46,382 bases of DNA from Flavobacterium plurextorum (lineage in GTDB: Bacteria; Bacteroidota; Bacteroidia; Flavobacteriales; Flavobacteriaceae), in assembly GCF_002217395.1 (NCBI RefSeq), contig NZ_MUHD01000031.1, positions 1 through 46,382 of the forward strand, read 5' to 3'. The notes under the pieces are model-generated. The model did no database searches, was not told where the DNA came from, and worked only from the letters and a program-made list of their open reading frames with translations. Positions 8,511 through 17,800 of this stretch are shown here, piece by piece. A program made the position numbers and the translations under genes. Positions within the stretch are counted from its first letter, which is position 1, and the number at the start of each line of letters is the position of its first letter.

Positions 8511-10187
8511 TTATGCTTTAGCGTAAGCATCATCATGAACGCTTGCAACTGCTCTTCCAGAAGGATCGTTCATGTTTTTAAATGCTTCATCCCATTCTAA
8601 AGCGATTTTTGTACTACAAGCTACACTTGCTTCTTGAGGTACACATAATGCTGCTGCGTCACTTGGAAAGTGCTCTGCAAAAATAGAACGATAGTAGTAC
8701 TCTTCTTTTGACGTTGGCGTTTGCAATGGAAATTTGTATTTTGCATTTGCCAATTGCTCATCCGAAACTTCTCTGCCAACCACTTCTTTCAAAGTATCAA
8801 TCCAGCTGTATCCTACTCCATCAGAAAACTGTTCTTTTTGTCTCCATGCAACACTTTCTGGAAGCATATCTTCAAAAGCTTTACGAACAACCCATTTTTC
8901 CATTGGATGTTCTTTGTTGATCATTTTATCTTGCGGGTTGATGCGCATTGCAACATCCATAAATTCTTTATCCAAGAAAGGAACACGCCCTTCAATTCCC
9001 CATGCAGCTAAACTTTTGTTAGCACGCAAACAGTCGTACATATGAAGTTTTCCTAATTTACGAACGTTTTCTTCGTGAAATTCTCTTGCGTTTGGTGCTT
9101 TATGGAAATATAAATATCCTCCAAATAACTCATCTGCACCTTCACCAGACAACACCATTTTAATTCCCATTGATTTGATAACTCTTGCCATTAACCACAT
9201 CGGAGTTGAAGCTCTTACTGTAGTAACATCATAAGTTTCAAGGTTGTAAATTACATCACGAACAGCATCCAAACCTTCTTGAATTGTAAATTTAATTTCG
9301 TGGTGAATCGTTCCAATATGATCTGCTACTTTTCTTGCTGCTGCTAAATCCGGCGAACCTTCTAAACCAACCGAGAAAGAGTGTAATTGCGGATACCAAG
9401 CATCTGTAGTATCATCTGACTCAATACGTTTTTGCGCAAATTTTTTGGCTACAGCCGAAGTAATAGAAGAATCTAAACCTCCCGAAAGTAAAACTCCGTA
9501 AGGAACATCACTCATTAATTGTCTATGAACCGCAGCTTCTAACGCTTTTTTGATTTCTGGAATACTAGTCTCGTTATCTTTTACTGCATCATATTCTGTC
9601 CAGTCTCTTTTGTACCATTGTACAAATTCACCATCTTTACTTGTCATATAATGCCCTGGAGGAAACAACTCAATTTTTGTACAGTATCCTTCTAAAGCTT
9701 TTAATTCTGAAGCTACATAAAAAGTTCCGTGCTGATCCCAACCGATATACAAAGGAATAATTCCCATATGGTCACGAGCAATAAAATACTCATCTTTATC
9801 AACATCATAAATAGCAAATCCGAAGATTCCGTTCATTTCGTCAACAAAATGAGGTCCTTTTTCTTTGTAAAGAGCCAAGATCACTTCGCAGTCACTTTCT
9901 GTTTGAAAGTTATATCTTCCTTCAAATTGTTTACGCAATTCTCTGTGGTTGTAAATTTCACCATTTGCAGCCAAAACCAATTTTTTATCTTCTGTAAATA
10001 AAGGTTGTTTTCCTGAAGCTGGATCTACAATAGCCAAACGCTCATGAGAAAGAATAGCTTTATCATTGCTGTAAATTCCGCTCCAGTCCGGTCCGCGGTG
10101 ACGAATGATTTTAGACATTTCTAATACTTGAGGTCTTAAAGTCTCGGCTTTTTGTTTTAGATCAAAGGCACATACAATTCCACACAT
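8511..10187 (-). CDS. asnB: asparagine synthase B, glutamine-hydrolysing
   Basis: It makes asparagine from aspartate, glutamine and ATP in the cytoplasm. The 558 residues match the usual AsnB length (about 554). The glutaminase domain is complete: Cys2 (MCGIV), RHRGPDWSG at 29-37, catalytic R50 in HERLAIVD, N75 in NGEIYN, and D99 in SDCEV. The synthetase domain has SGGLDSS (235-241) and SGEGADELFGGY. The close match to E. coli AsnB-style motifs supports glutamine rather than ammonia use. Upstream are a weak -7 box, a 32-bp-spaced direct repeat and a 27-bp palindrome, suggesting control by a dimeric regulator. The degenerate paralogue follows downstream after a terminator. Confidence 0.96.
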   Translation of the reverse strand: MCGIVCAFDLKQKAETLRPQVLEMSKIIRHRGPDWSGIYSNDKAILSHERLAIVDPASGKQPLFTEDKKLVLAANGEIYNHRELRKQFEGRYNFQTESDCEVILALYKEKGPHFVDEMNGIFGFAIYDVDKDEYFIARDHMGIIPLYIGWDQHGTFYVASELKALEGYCTKIELFPPGHYMTSKDGEFVQWYKRDWTEYDAVKDNETSIPEIKKALEAAVHRQLMSDVPYGVLLSGGLDSSITSAVAKKFAQKRIESDDTTDAWYPQLHSFSVGLEGSPDLAAARKVADHIGTIHHEIKFTIQEGLDAVRDVIYNLETYDVTTVRASTPMWLMARVIKSMGIKMVLSGEGADELFGGYLYFHKAPNAREFHEENVRKLGKLHMYDCLRANKSLAAWGIEGRVPFLDKEFMDVAMRINPQDKMINKEHPMEKWVVRKAFEDMLPESVAWRQKEQFSDGVGYSWIDTLKEVVGREVSDEQLANAKYKFPLQTPTSKEEYYYRSIFAEHFPSDAAALCVPQEASVACSTKIALEWDEAFKNMNDPSGRAVASVHDDAYAKA

Positions 10188-10226
10188 AATCTTATATTTT
10201 TATTTTTAAATTTTAATTTGATAAGG

Positions 10227-10324
10227 CAAAGATGCAATATCAGTTACAATTGAAAAACACAAATATCAAATTCAGTTACAATTTAAAACCATAAAACAAA
10301 TTTTACATACAAAATGTAAAATTT
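10227..10324 (-). promoter_or_regulatory. asnB upstream control region: direct repeats and 27-bp palindrome
   Basis: On the minus strand a -7-like CATCTTTG lies at 10227-10234. The 17-bp segments 10240-10256 and 10272-10288 are direct repeats differing at one base, 32 bp apart (three helical turns). The first covers the spacer and -33 region. Farther up, 10298-10308 and 10314-10324 form a perfect 11-bp inverted repeat around 5 nt. The arrangement looks like regulator sites; the regulator is unknown. The remaining gap, to 10507, holds a dispersed repeat at 10477-10500 and no gene. Confidence 0.45.
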
Positions 10325-10476
10325 TAACATCAAAAAAAGGGCTAAACTTATAATTTTTAATTTCAGAGATAAAACATGAGTAAAATTGAAGGTTTTACAC
10401 AAATGTTTGAATTAAATATTTAGATATTTAAAAAACACTAAAAATATACCAAAGCACAAAGAAATTTTCTCAATAT

Positions 10477-10500
10477 TGTCATTTCGACTGAAAGGAGACT
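10477..10500. repeat. dispersed intergenic repeat fragment
   Basis: The stretch containing TGTCATTTCGACTGAAAGG resembles a short repeat that I recall from many flavobacterial intergenic regions. Its position immediately downstream of the small membrane-protein gene fits a 3'-end repeat. Confidence 0.4.
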
Positions 10501-10507
10501 ATTGCAG

Positions 10508-10714
10508 TTATGGCAATGCTTTAAAAAAATAGATTATTCCTAAAACTATAAACGTAATTATAGTAGTCCAATTTTTGAACGTCTTAAAATTAACTTCAGA
10601 TTTATATCGTTTATTATTTTCTAAAACATCTTTTTTCCACAGTTTATGAAGTTTATAAAAAGCAAAAGAGGCTCCAAATAAAGAAAAACTGCATATTAAA
10701 TAAGGATAATCCAT
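10508..10714 (-). CDS. small two-helix membrane protein, unknown function
   Basis: A 68-residue protein with a hydrophobic segment at about 4-20, a charged basic middle (KLHKLWKKDVLENNKRYKSE), and a second hydrophobic segment at about 50-66. I recognise no family. Its ATG overlaps the stop codon of the upstream Gre-like gene as TAATG, so translation is probably coupled and the pair co-transcribed. The overlap and the clean membrane pattern argue that it is real. Confidence 0.65.
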   Translation of the reverse strand: MDYPYLICSFSLFGASFAFYKLHKLWKKDVLENNKRYKSEVNFKTFKNWTTIITFIVLGIIYFFKALP

Positions 10715-11163
10715 TAGCTAATTTCTTGAATGAGATACTTTGTACCGTTAATCTCAAACTCAAAACCAACTTTATTTCCCATTAAATGATTTCCCAACGG
10801 AGATTGCGGAGAAAGCGCAATAACATTAATACCGTCGATTGTAATTTTAGGAAGCGCAACACTTAAGTACAAATAGATTCCATTTGCTTTTACCAGACTT
10901 CCTAAAATAATATTCTCGGTAGTCTTTAGAGGATCAATCTTATCTAAAATTGCTTTCTGCGCAATTGCTTCTTTTAATTTATTGGTCAATTTTTCCTGTT
11001 CGATATGCATCATCGACAAAGCCGTTTCGTGCTTATCGCCGGCCGATCCTTTTGCATCGTTTTTAGAATCTTCTGTCAATCCGGAAATCATGTCTTTAAA
11101 AACATCAATTCGATCCTGAACCATTTGTAGATAATGATTGTATATTTTTTCTTTGAATTCCAT
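10714..11163 (-). CDS. GreA/GreB-family-like transcription factor
   Basis: A 149-residue protein with an N-terminal helical hairpin (about 1-75) and a C-terminal beta domain. The C-terminal LSPQSPLGNHLMGNKVG matches the GreA-type ending (SPxGxALLGxxVG). In the coiled-coil tip GDKHETA (residues 42-48) lines up with the GDLSENA of GreA, keeping the acidic pair D43 and E46 used to place magnesium in the RNA polymerase channel. It may therefore rescue backtracked polymerase, or act as one of the Gre-like regulators. Such proteins are sometimes mis-annotated as 3-oxoacyl-ACP synthase. An octamer repeat array ends one base before its ATG. Confidence 0.75.
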   Translation of the reverse strand: MEFKEKIYNHYLQMVQDRIDVFKDMISGLTEDSKNDAKGSAGDKHETALSMMHIEQEKLTNKLKEAIAQKAILDKIDPLKTTENIILGSLVKANGIYLYLSVALPKITIDGINVIALSPQSPLGNHLMGNKVGFEFEINGTKYLIQEIS

Positions 11164-11164
11164 T

Positions 11165-11204
11165 CTTTAAAGGTACTTAGGTTCTGAGCTGCAAAGGTGC
11201 AAAG
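11165..11204 (-). repeat. CTTTGnAn octamer array before the Gre-like gene
   Basis: Five consecutive 8-bp units read on the minus strand: CTTTGCAC, CTTTGCAG, CTCAGAAC, CTAAGTAC, CTTTAAAG. One base then separates the last unit from the ATG at 11163. Phase is kept through the degenerate middle units. Confidence 0.7.
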
Positions 11205-11228
11205 GTTTTTTCTCTTGGTCTATTTTTT

Positions 11229-11759
11229 TTATTCAAAAAAAGTACTTGGATAAATCACGTTTCCGCTGACACCAAACAATCCATTTTCAGTCAAAGAGAC
11301 CACCATACAGTTTTCTGCAGGAACATCAAAAGGCATTTTGATATTGTATTTTTCACAAAGTTCATAACCAAATCTCGGGTAATAGTCTTGATGTCCCAAT
11401 AAAATAACCGACTTATATCCTAACTTTTTTGCTGTTTCATGACCGTATAAAATAAGTTTTGAGCCAATTCCTTTTCCTTGAAATTCTGGCAAAACCGAAA
11501 CTGGAGCGAGCGCTAAAGACTGAAATGATTGAGATTCATTTTTAATCTCCAATTTTGTAAATAAAATATGTCCGACGATTTTATTCTCAATTTCGGCAAC
11601 AATAGATAACTCAGGAATGAAAGCTTCCGATTTTCGCAGTCTTTCAACCAAAAATTGCTCTTTGTGATCGCTGTATTCTTCCTTTTCAAAAGCCTTTTCT
11701 ATTAACTCAAAAACACTTTTATAATCATTTTCATTTTCTTGTCTAAGTTTGATTTCCAT
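11229..11759 (-). CDS. GNAT family N-acetyltransferase (YhbS-like)
   Basis: A 176-residue acetyl-CoA-dependent acyltransferase. The acetyl-CoA pyrophosphate loop is QGKGIG within SVLPEFQGKGIGSKLI. Preceding this is the typical beta-strand region LALAPVSVLP, and the later motif LLGHQDYYPRFGY is characteristic of the YhbS/COG3153 group. The substrate cannot be told. The start is supported by an MEIKLRQENENDY beginning typical of GNAT domains. The gene is monocistronic and, like its neighbour, has a sense-oriented octamer array ending just upstream of the ATG. Confidence 0.88.
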   Translation of the reverse strand: MEIKLRQENENDYKSVFELIEKAFEKEEYSDHKEQFLVERLRKSEAFIPELSIVAEIENKIVGHILFTKLEIKNESQSFQSLALAPVSVLPEFQGKGIGSKLILYGHETAKKLGYKSVILLGHQDYYPRFGYELCEKYNIKMPFDVPAENCMVVSLTENGLFGVSGNVIYPSTFFE

Positions 11760-11762
11760 CTT

Positions 11763-11802
11763 TTCTAAAGTTACAAAGGTTCTACGTTACAAAGATGCAA
11801 AG
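11763..11802 (-). repeat. CTTTGnAn octamer array before the GNAT gene
   Basis: Five units in perfect 8-bp phase on the minus strand: CTTTGCAT, CTTTGTAA, CGTAGAAC, CTTTGTAA, CTTTAGAA. Three bases then lead to the ATG at 11759. Confidence 0.7.
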
Positions 11803-11859
11803 GTTTTATACAGTCACAAAAAAAGTCAGCCAGGAATTACACAAATTTTTACGAATTAT

Positions 11860-11915
11860 AAAACACAAAGTTCGCAAAGCTTTGTATTGAACCAGCTTTG
11901 CGAACTTTGTGTTTT
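11860..11915. terminator. perfect 22-bp inverted repeat after the outer-membrane barrel gene
   Basis: Arms 11860-11881 and 11894-11915 match perfectly around a 12-nt loop and have A/T-rich ends. It lies between the barrel gene stop (11979) and the GNAT array, and most likely terminates the barrel transcript. The arm sequence, with its AAAGTTCGCAAAG core, looks like a dispersed flavobacterial repeat. Confidence 0.65.
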
Positions 11916-11944
11916 TCAAACGCAGTAATAAGTAAAATCTTAGC

Positions 11945-11962
11945 TCCCGATAGCTATTGAGA
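11945..11962. repeat. GATAGCTATC-type palindrome, copy 1
   Basis: TCCCGATAGCTATTGAGA, a one-mismatch copy of the palindromic module also found at 19956, 38138 and (degenerate) 28367. It lies in the 3' gap of the barrel gene. Confidence 0.5.
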
Positions 11963-11978
11963 TTGCGGTTAAGAATCC

Positions 11979-13730
11979 TTAAAAATCAAATTTATAATTT
12001 CCTCCAGCTAGAACCTGAAATCCTTGTACCGGATAATTCAACCATCTTTCATAAGCTTGATTTCCTATATTATTCAGTTTTAAGAAGAAAGTCAAACGTT
12101 CACTGTATTTGTATCCTAAATGTGCATTAGCATCAAAATAACTTTTTAATGTAATTGGATTTCCAAGAGCTGCTACATTCAAATTAGTCTGCATGTCTTT
12201 ACGTTCTCCTACATAAAAAACATTTAAACCAGCGTACCATTGTTTAGTAATATTAACATCTAGATTTGAACTCAATTTCATAGAAGGCAGATTCCATGCT
12301 TCTAAACCGTCTGTTTTATAACTATTAAAAGTTCCGTTGATTCCAAAAGAAACATTTTGAGAAAAATCAGCTTTTAATTCTCCGTAGAAACGCAAAGTTC
12401 TAACATCATCATAAATCACCCCAAATGAGTTTCCAAAAGCATAATTCTGATTCGAAAAATCTTCTGTATAATCATTGCTTTTAAACAATGCTTTGTCCTT
12501 TTCATTCAAATAAGAAGCGGTTAAATTATAATTGATATTATTTGCCAGTTTACCTTTTAATCCTGCAAAAACATTATACTGAGTACTGCTTGGCTTCATA
12601 TTTAAAGTTGGAGATAAAAATGGATTTTGAGTAACAAAATCAGCATAAGAGTTTTGATTCAAACTTCCATTTACTCCTGTATAAAAAATCATTAAATCAC
12701 CTACCAATTTGTATGAAGCATTTACTTTTGGATAAACAAAAAACTTATTACCGCTGTTTTCTGAATCTAAAGCATAAAATAATCCCGCTCCTAACTCTAG
12801 CGTCCATTCGTTTTCATGAATCACAAAACTAGGTTCAACTCCAAAATTTGTTAAACTATATTTTAATGGCTCAACATTATTATACGCATAATTATGATCG
12901 AACGAACCACTAACGTGATCTACAATAATATTGGTATTGATTGCCTGATCCATAACATCGACTTTAAAAGTCGGTTTTAAATAAAAACGATTCTCTGAAG
13001 AAGAAAAACTATCCGAAAAATGTGTAAATCTCGCATCGATTTTATTAAAAATACTTTCGCTAAACTCTACATTTCCTCCTAATGAAATAGTATTATAAGA
13101 ATGATTTGGATTAATTCCTCGAATCAAATCTTCTTGCGTTGCCGGCGGAAGCGTCATTCCAAAATCAGAAGGCAGACCATACCAGTTATAAATTTGGTTT
13201 TGATAACCCAAATCAACTCCCCAAGATACATCACGATTAATTACGCCGTAACCTACATTCAATGCCGTATCATAAAACTCATCGTTCAGATTAACATCTT
13301 TAATTCCACCTTGCGAAGAATGATGACGAAACATTCCTGCTAAATAATCATTATTTCCTAAATCCTGCGTTACAAATAACTCTGCGTTTAATGTTCCGTA
13401 ATTCCCAACACCTAAAGTCGCATAATTATTAAACAATCTTTCCTTTTTTGATTTTTCAACGCCTTCAGCTTTTCCTTTTGATGGTGTAAAAGTCGACGCT
13501 ACAGGAACTGATAAAATACTATATTTTATCGTTTCTTTAGGCTGATTTCCAGCATCGTCCAGCGAAGGAGTTTCTTTTACTTTAAAAGCGTCTGAGATTG
13601 TCGGCGAATAAGGTTTTACCACATTTACAGTTTCAGTTCCGATGTTTTCATTTTTCTTTTGAGAAAATGAAAGCTGACCAACAAGCAACACTAGTAAAAC
13701 GATGATTTTATTTCGGCAATTAATTTTCAT
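11979..13730 (-). CDS. outer-membrane beta-barrel protein, TonB-receptor-like without a visible plug
   Basis: The ATG at 13730 gives a signal peptide (residues 1-24, LLVLLVGQLSFSQ) and a mature chain of about 559 residues. An upstream in-frame GTG at 13814 would hide the signal peptide, so I reject it. Residues 95-583 show the alternating aromatic strands of a barrel, and the chain ends in F (GNYKFDF), the usual outer-membrane sorting end. The C-terminal half resembles TonB-dependent receptor barrels, but there is room for only about 90 residues before the barrel and no clear plug domain or TonB box. A PhzF gene separates it from a giant periplasmic TPR gene on the same strand, suggesting a joint envelope role. 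The ligand is unknown. Confidence 0.8.
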   Translation of the reverse strand: MKINCRNKIIVLLVLLVGQLSFSQKKNENIGTETVNVVKPYSPTISDAFKVKETPSLDDAGNQPKETIKYSILSVPVASTFTPSKGKAEGVEKSKKERLFNNYATLGVGNYGTLNAELFVTQDLGNNDYLAGMFRHHSSQGGIKDVNLNDEFYDTALNVGYGVINRDVSWGVDLGYQNQIYNWYGLPSDFGMTLPPATQEDLIRGINPNHSYNTISLGGNVEFSESIFNKIDARFTHFSDSFSSSENRFYLKPTFKVDVMDQAINTNIIVDHVSGSFDHNYAYNNVEPLKYSLTNFGVEPSFVIHENEWTLELGAGLFYALDSENSGNKFFVYPKVNASYKLVGDLMIFYTGVNGSLNQNSYADFVTQNPFLSPTLNMKPSSTQYNVFAGLKGKLANNINYNLTASYLNEKDKALFKSNDYTEDFSNQNYAFGNSFGVIYDDVRTLRFYGELKADFSQNVSFGINGTFNSYKTDGLEAWNLPSMKLSSNLDVNITKQWYAGLNVFYVGERKDMQTNLNVAALGNPITLKSYFDANAHLGYKYSERLTFFLKLNNIGNQAYERWLNYPVQGFQVLAGGNYKFDF

Positions 13731-13741
13731 ATATCTTTTTT

Positions 13742-13834
13742 TTTGTAAAATGTCTTTTGTAAAATGTGAAATGTAAACTCTAAAAAACTCCTCCAGAAAC
13801 ATTGCACTTCTCACATTTCACTTTTTACATCTTA
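13742..13834. repeat. inverted pair of TTTTGTAAAATGT-type repeats
   Basis: Two tandem copies of TTTTGTAAAATGT followed by GAAATGTAAA (about 13742-13776) face a partly complementary stretch, CACATTTCACTTTTTACAT (about 13813-13831). The pair occupies the gap between the barrel gene start and the PhzF stop. It is low-complexity and of dispersed-repeat type. Confidence 0.4.
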
Positions 13835-13865
13835 ACAATTATCTAATTTTCTAATTCTTTAATTT

Positions 13866-14729
13866 TTAAGCTTCCCACTCGCCTTTTGCAATAAATTGAG
13901 CTTTTCCTCCTATTTTAATATCAAAGTCATTCTCCTTTAATTCTCCTTTAAAATAAATTTCTGAAGGACGATTAATATAATCTCCTTGATAATTAACTAT
14001 TTCAAGTTGTGGCTTATGATATTTTAATAAAAATGCCTGTAAACAAGTGCTCGCACTTCCTGTTGCTGCATCTTCAACTAATTGGTTATGTTCAATACAC
14101 AACATTCTGCTGAACAATTTTGAACCTTCTAAATAATAGAAATACAATGCTCTGTGTGAAGTTTTACAATTCTTCTTCAACCATTCATCGGTTTTATCTT
14201 TGTCTAAAACCAAATCTTCAAGCGCTCTTTTACTGCTTAATCCAACCATTACAAAAGCACTTCCGGTTGTAACTTCCTGAATTGGAAATTGATTTTCAAA
14301 ATCGTGATTTTTCAAATTACTGAATACTGAAAAATCTTCTTTCGAAAAAATGTCCCAAAATTTTGGCTGTGCTGCTTTTAACCAAATCAAACCTTCCGAT
14401 TGATGAATTGAAATAGGTCCAATTGGCACATTTAGTTTTATACTTTCTGGCGAATTATCAAATACTTTATTCATCAAAACCCATGAAGTTCCAATTATCG
14501 GATGTCCTGCAAACTGCATTTCATGAGCAGGAGTAAATATTTTTATCTCGGCTTTATTATTTTCTTTATCCAGTTTGGTTACAAATGTGCTTTCTGCAAA
14601 ATTTATTTCTCTTGCAATCTGCTGCATTTCTTCCTTACTTAAATTTTCTGCATCTAAAAAAACCGCTAACTGATTTCCAGCATATTTTTTATCTGCAAAA
14701 ACATCAACTATATAAAAAGGTAAACTCAT
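13866..14729 (-). CDS. PhzF family isomerase/epimerase-like protein
   Basis: A 287-residue member of the PhzF (diaminopimelate-epimerase fold) family. The conserved opening YIVDVFADKKYAGNQLAVF is at residues 6-24. The catalytic acid is E46 in NFAESTFV, AGHPIIGTSWVL follows, and the second-half anion loop GSASTC is present. Family members catalyse proton shifts on small carboxylates. The substrate here is unknown, and there are no other phenazine genes, so a phenazine role is not supported. It lies between the TPR and barrel genes on the same strand, separated from the TPR gene by repeat DNA. Confidence 0.9.
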   Translation of the reverse strand: MSLPFYIVDVFADKKYAGNQLAVFLDAENLSKEEMQQIAREINFAESTFVTKLDKENNKAEIKIFTPAHEMQFAGHPIIGTSWVLMNKVFDNSPESIKLNVPIGPISIHQSEGLIWLKAAQPKFWDIFSKEDFSVFSNLKNHDFENQFPIQEVTTGSAFVMVGLSSKRALEDLVLDKDKTDEWLKKNCKTSHRALYFYYLEGSKLFSRMLCIEHNQLVEDAATGSASTCLQAFLLKYHKPQLEIVNYQGDYINRPSEIYFKGELKENDFDIKIGGKAQFIAKGEWEA

Positions 14730-14741
14730 TTCTTTCTTTTT

Positions 14742-14830
14742 TTTAGAGAATTGAGGAAAGAATAAAGAGGAAAGACTTTAGCAATCTTTCTTCTTGCTTC
14801 TATTCTCTTGCTTCTATTCTCTTTTTTCTT
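14742..14830. repeat. 14-bp tandem repeat forming a purine/pyrimidine inverted pair
   Basis: CTTGCTTCTATTCT occurs at 14793-14806 and 14807-14820, with a degenerate third copy. A purine-rich stretch at 14742-14776 can pair with these pyrimidine repeats. It lies between the TPR stop and the PhzF start and could act as a terminator or spacer. Confidence 0.5.
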
Positions 14831-17800
14831 ATTTATTAATCGACGAATTGGTTTTAGACTCTTCCAATTTGATCGCACTCAACTCTTTTTTAGCCTCTTC
14901 AACAACATCTGGAAAATCTGTAAAATTGTTAATTACGTTATCCAAAATATAAGTTGCCTGATAGCTGTCTTTTAATCCGTAGAAATTTTTAGCCATTAAA
15001 ACCAAACCTTTTGCTCCATAATATTTATAAGCCGAATAATTCTTCGCTAATTTTTGTACAGATACATTTGAAGCATCAAACTTGCCCTCTTTCGTTTTAA
15101 AATAAGCATCATAATACAAAGCTTCTGCTGCTAATTCTCCTTTTGAAGTTGCCGAAAGTTTTGCATAAGCCGCTTTTGCTTTTTCTTCTTCACCAGTCTG
15201 CATTGCCGCACGCGCAACTATAATTTGAGCATCAGCTTTTACGTTTGCATCCGTTTTTACATTCTGTAATACTTTATCAGCATACACAACTGAATTATTA
15301 TAATCTTTTTTATCATAATAACATTTCATCAAATTAGCCTGTGCAAAACTTTTATTTTGAGGAAAATCAGCTTCGTTTTCTAAACGTACTAGAACCGGAA
15401 TCGATTTATCACAGTCTTTTGCTTTTAGGTAAATTTGAGCCAATCTGCTTAACGATTGTTCTGTAAATTCACTTCTTGGCTGATCAATAACATATTGATA
15501 ATTTGTTGCCGCTTTTGTTTCAGAACCTTCAGCATAAGTCAGCTGTGCCAAATAAAAGTTAGCTTCAAGTGCGTGTAATCCTGATGGAAATTTACTCACA
15601 TAACCTGCAAAACCAGTAATTGCAGCTTTATTGTTGCTTTGACTGTATTGTTTAAAAGCGGCATCGTAAGTATCATTATCCAACTCAGCATCTGTAACCG
15701 AAACGAAATCCAATGTTCGAACCCAAGTTGCATATTCGTCCACTTTTCCTGAATCAACATAAATCAATCTCGCAGTCGAAACAGCTTCAAGCGCTTCTGG
15801 TGTTTTTGGAAATTCTGCTGCCACTTTTTTAAACTTCGTTAAAGCTTGTTCGTCACGATCTGAATTGTAATAAATCAAACCTTGTTTTAAAATCGATTTT
15901 GAAGTAAACGAACCATTTTTATATTCTGAAATCAGCTGATCGAAAGTTTTAATCGCTAGATCATTCTTTTTATCAGCCACATAAGTATTTCCTAATTCAT
16001 ACAAAGCATCATCACGATACTCTGATTTTTTATACATTTTAAGAAAGTTATTCAACTCAGCAATTTTCTGATCGTTTTTAGACATAAAACCGTAAGAAAG
16101 TGCTTTTTGAAATTGTGCGTAATCAGCATCAACTCCTTTTGCATCAATTGCTTTTCCGTAAGCTTCATTCGCCTGTGCATATTTTGAAGTTACAAAACGA
16201 GAATCTCCTAAACGCAAATACGAATCGTTTAAACGAACTTTATCTTCTTTTGAATTATCAATTTGAGCTTGAAATGAATTAGCCGCCTGATCGTATTCTT
16301 TCAGTTTAAAATAAGTATAACCAATATTATAATTGATGTTTTTATATTCAGCAGTAGATTTTGCCGCAGCAAGTCCAGCAAACTGTTTGTAAGTCAACAA
16401 TGCATTTTGAAAATCATCCGCAACATACTCTGTTTCGGCTTTCCAGAAAGTAGCACGAGCTGTAAACTCAGGCGTTTTTTGTTCGCTGATTGCATTTTTA
16501 AACATTTTTGCAGCCTCAGTGTAATTCGATTCATTAAACAATTCTACACCTCTGTAAAAAAGTACTTTTTGATAAGCCGCTTTATTTTCTGCAGTTCTAT
16601 TTTTTTCCAATAAAGTCAAAGCCTCTTTATAGTTTTTTGTAGAAATATAAGAATCTACTAAAAGTTTCTCTACCTCTGCTCTGCTGGAATTATTTGGATA
16701 CTTTTTCAAGAAATCAAGTAAAACACCAGGAACAGTTTGATAAGCGTTTCCAATATCATAACTCACTTTAGCGTAATTTAATGCTGCATCTTCCTGAATC
16801 TGCGCATTAAAATCCATTTCCGAAGCATTTTTAAACGCATTCAACGCTTCTTGTTTTTTACCCGTATTCAAATAACTCAAACCTAAGTGATAGTAAGCAT
16901 TTTGAGCCACAAAATCTTTTCCTTCGATAATTTTATTGAATTGCGAAATTGCTTTTTCGTAGTTTTTCTGCTCATAATAAGCATAACCTAACTGATAAAA
17001 ATCGGTATTATTCCACTTTCCTTTTTTACCTTCATATTGTTCTAAAAACGGAATCGCTTTATCGTATTGTTTTAAATTGAAATAGCTTTCGCCAATAATT
17101 TTATTCAATTCAGATTTTTCCATCGCATTTGATTTCGCCATTGCTTTTTGACCCAAATCGATTGCTTTTTGGAAATTTCCAAGTTTAAAATTCATATCGG
17201 CCTGATAATACGAAAGCTTTTCTTTGTATTTTTCTTCACCCGAAACTTCATCAAAATACTTAGTTGCTTCTTTGTAATCGTCGCCTTCATAAGCCATAAA
17301 TCCTAAATAGTATTTAGCCTGAGAACCAAACACAGGAGAATTCACTACTTTATTAAAATAAGTTGTGGCTTCTTTTTTCTTTTTAGCATTAAAATAGCTG
17401 TATCCTTTTTGGAAATTAAATTTATCTGAGTCAGATTTACTCATGTAACTTTCATCTACTTTATCAAACCATTGCAATGCTTTTGGATAATTTCCTTGTT
17501 CAAAGAAATATTGCGCAACTTCAATGTAAGCCTGATTTTGCTTTGTACTTGTTGGATAATCGTCAACAAACTTCGCCATTAACTCATCGGCATTAACCTG
17601 ATTTGTTCTAATAGCGCAATTAGCAATGTAATAAGCACAATCAGATTTTACTTCTTCAGTATCAGCATGATTTTTTACATACTGAAAAATATGTTGTGCC
17701 GAAGCATATTGTTTATCATTATATAAAGCCAGTGCTTTGTCAAAATCCTTTAAATCGTAAGTATAAATAGCTGATTTTTGTGCTGAAATCGTGGTCGAGA

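Noticed and set aside
8708..9045. Three overlapping plus-strand open frames inside asnB
   Set aside because: They lie opposite a fully conserved enzyme domain and have no start context or family match.
11165..11802. CRISPR array interpretation of the short tandem repeats
   Set aside because: Units are 8 bp, contiguous without spacers and degenerate, and there are no cas genes.
13731..13814. GTG-initiated extension of the outer-membrane barrel gene
   Set aside because: It adds 28 residues before a perfect signal peptide and consists of repeat DNA, so the ATG at 13730 is the better start.
13866..14729. Phenazine biosynthesis
   Set aside because: Only the PhzF-fold enzyme is present; no other phz genes are in the window.
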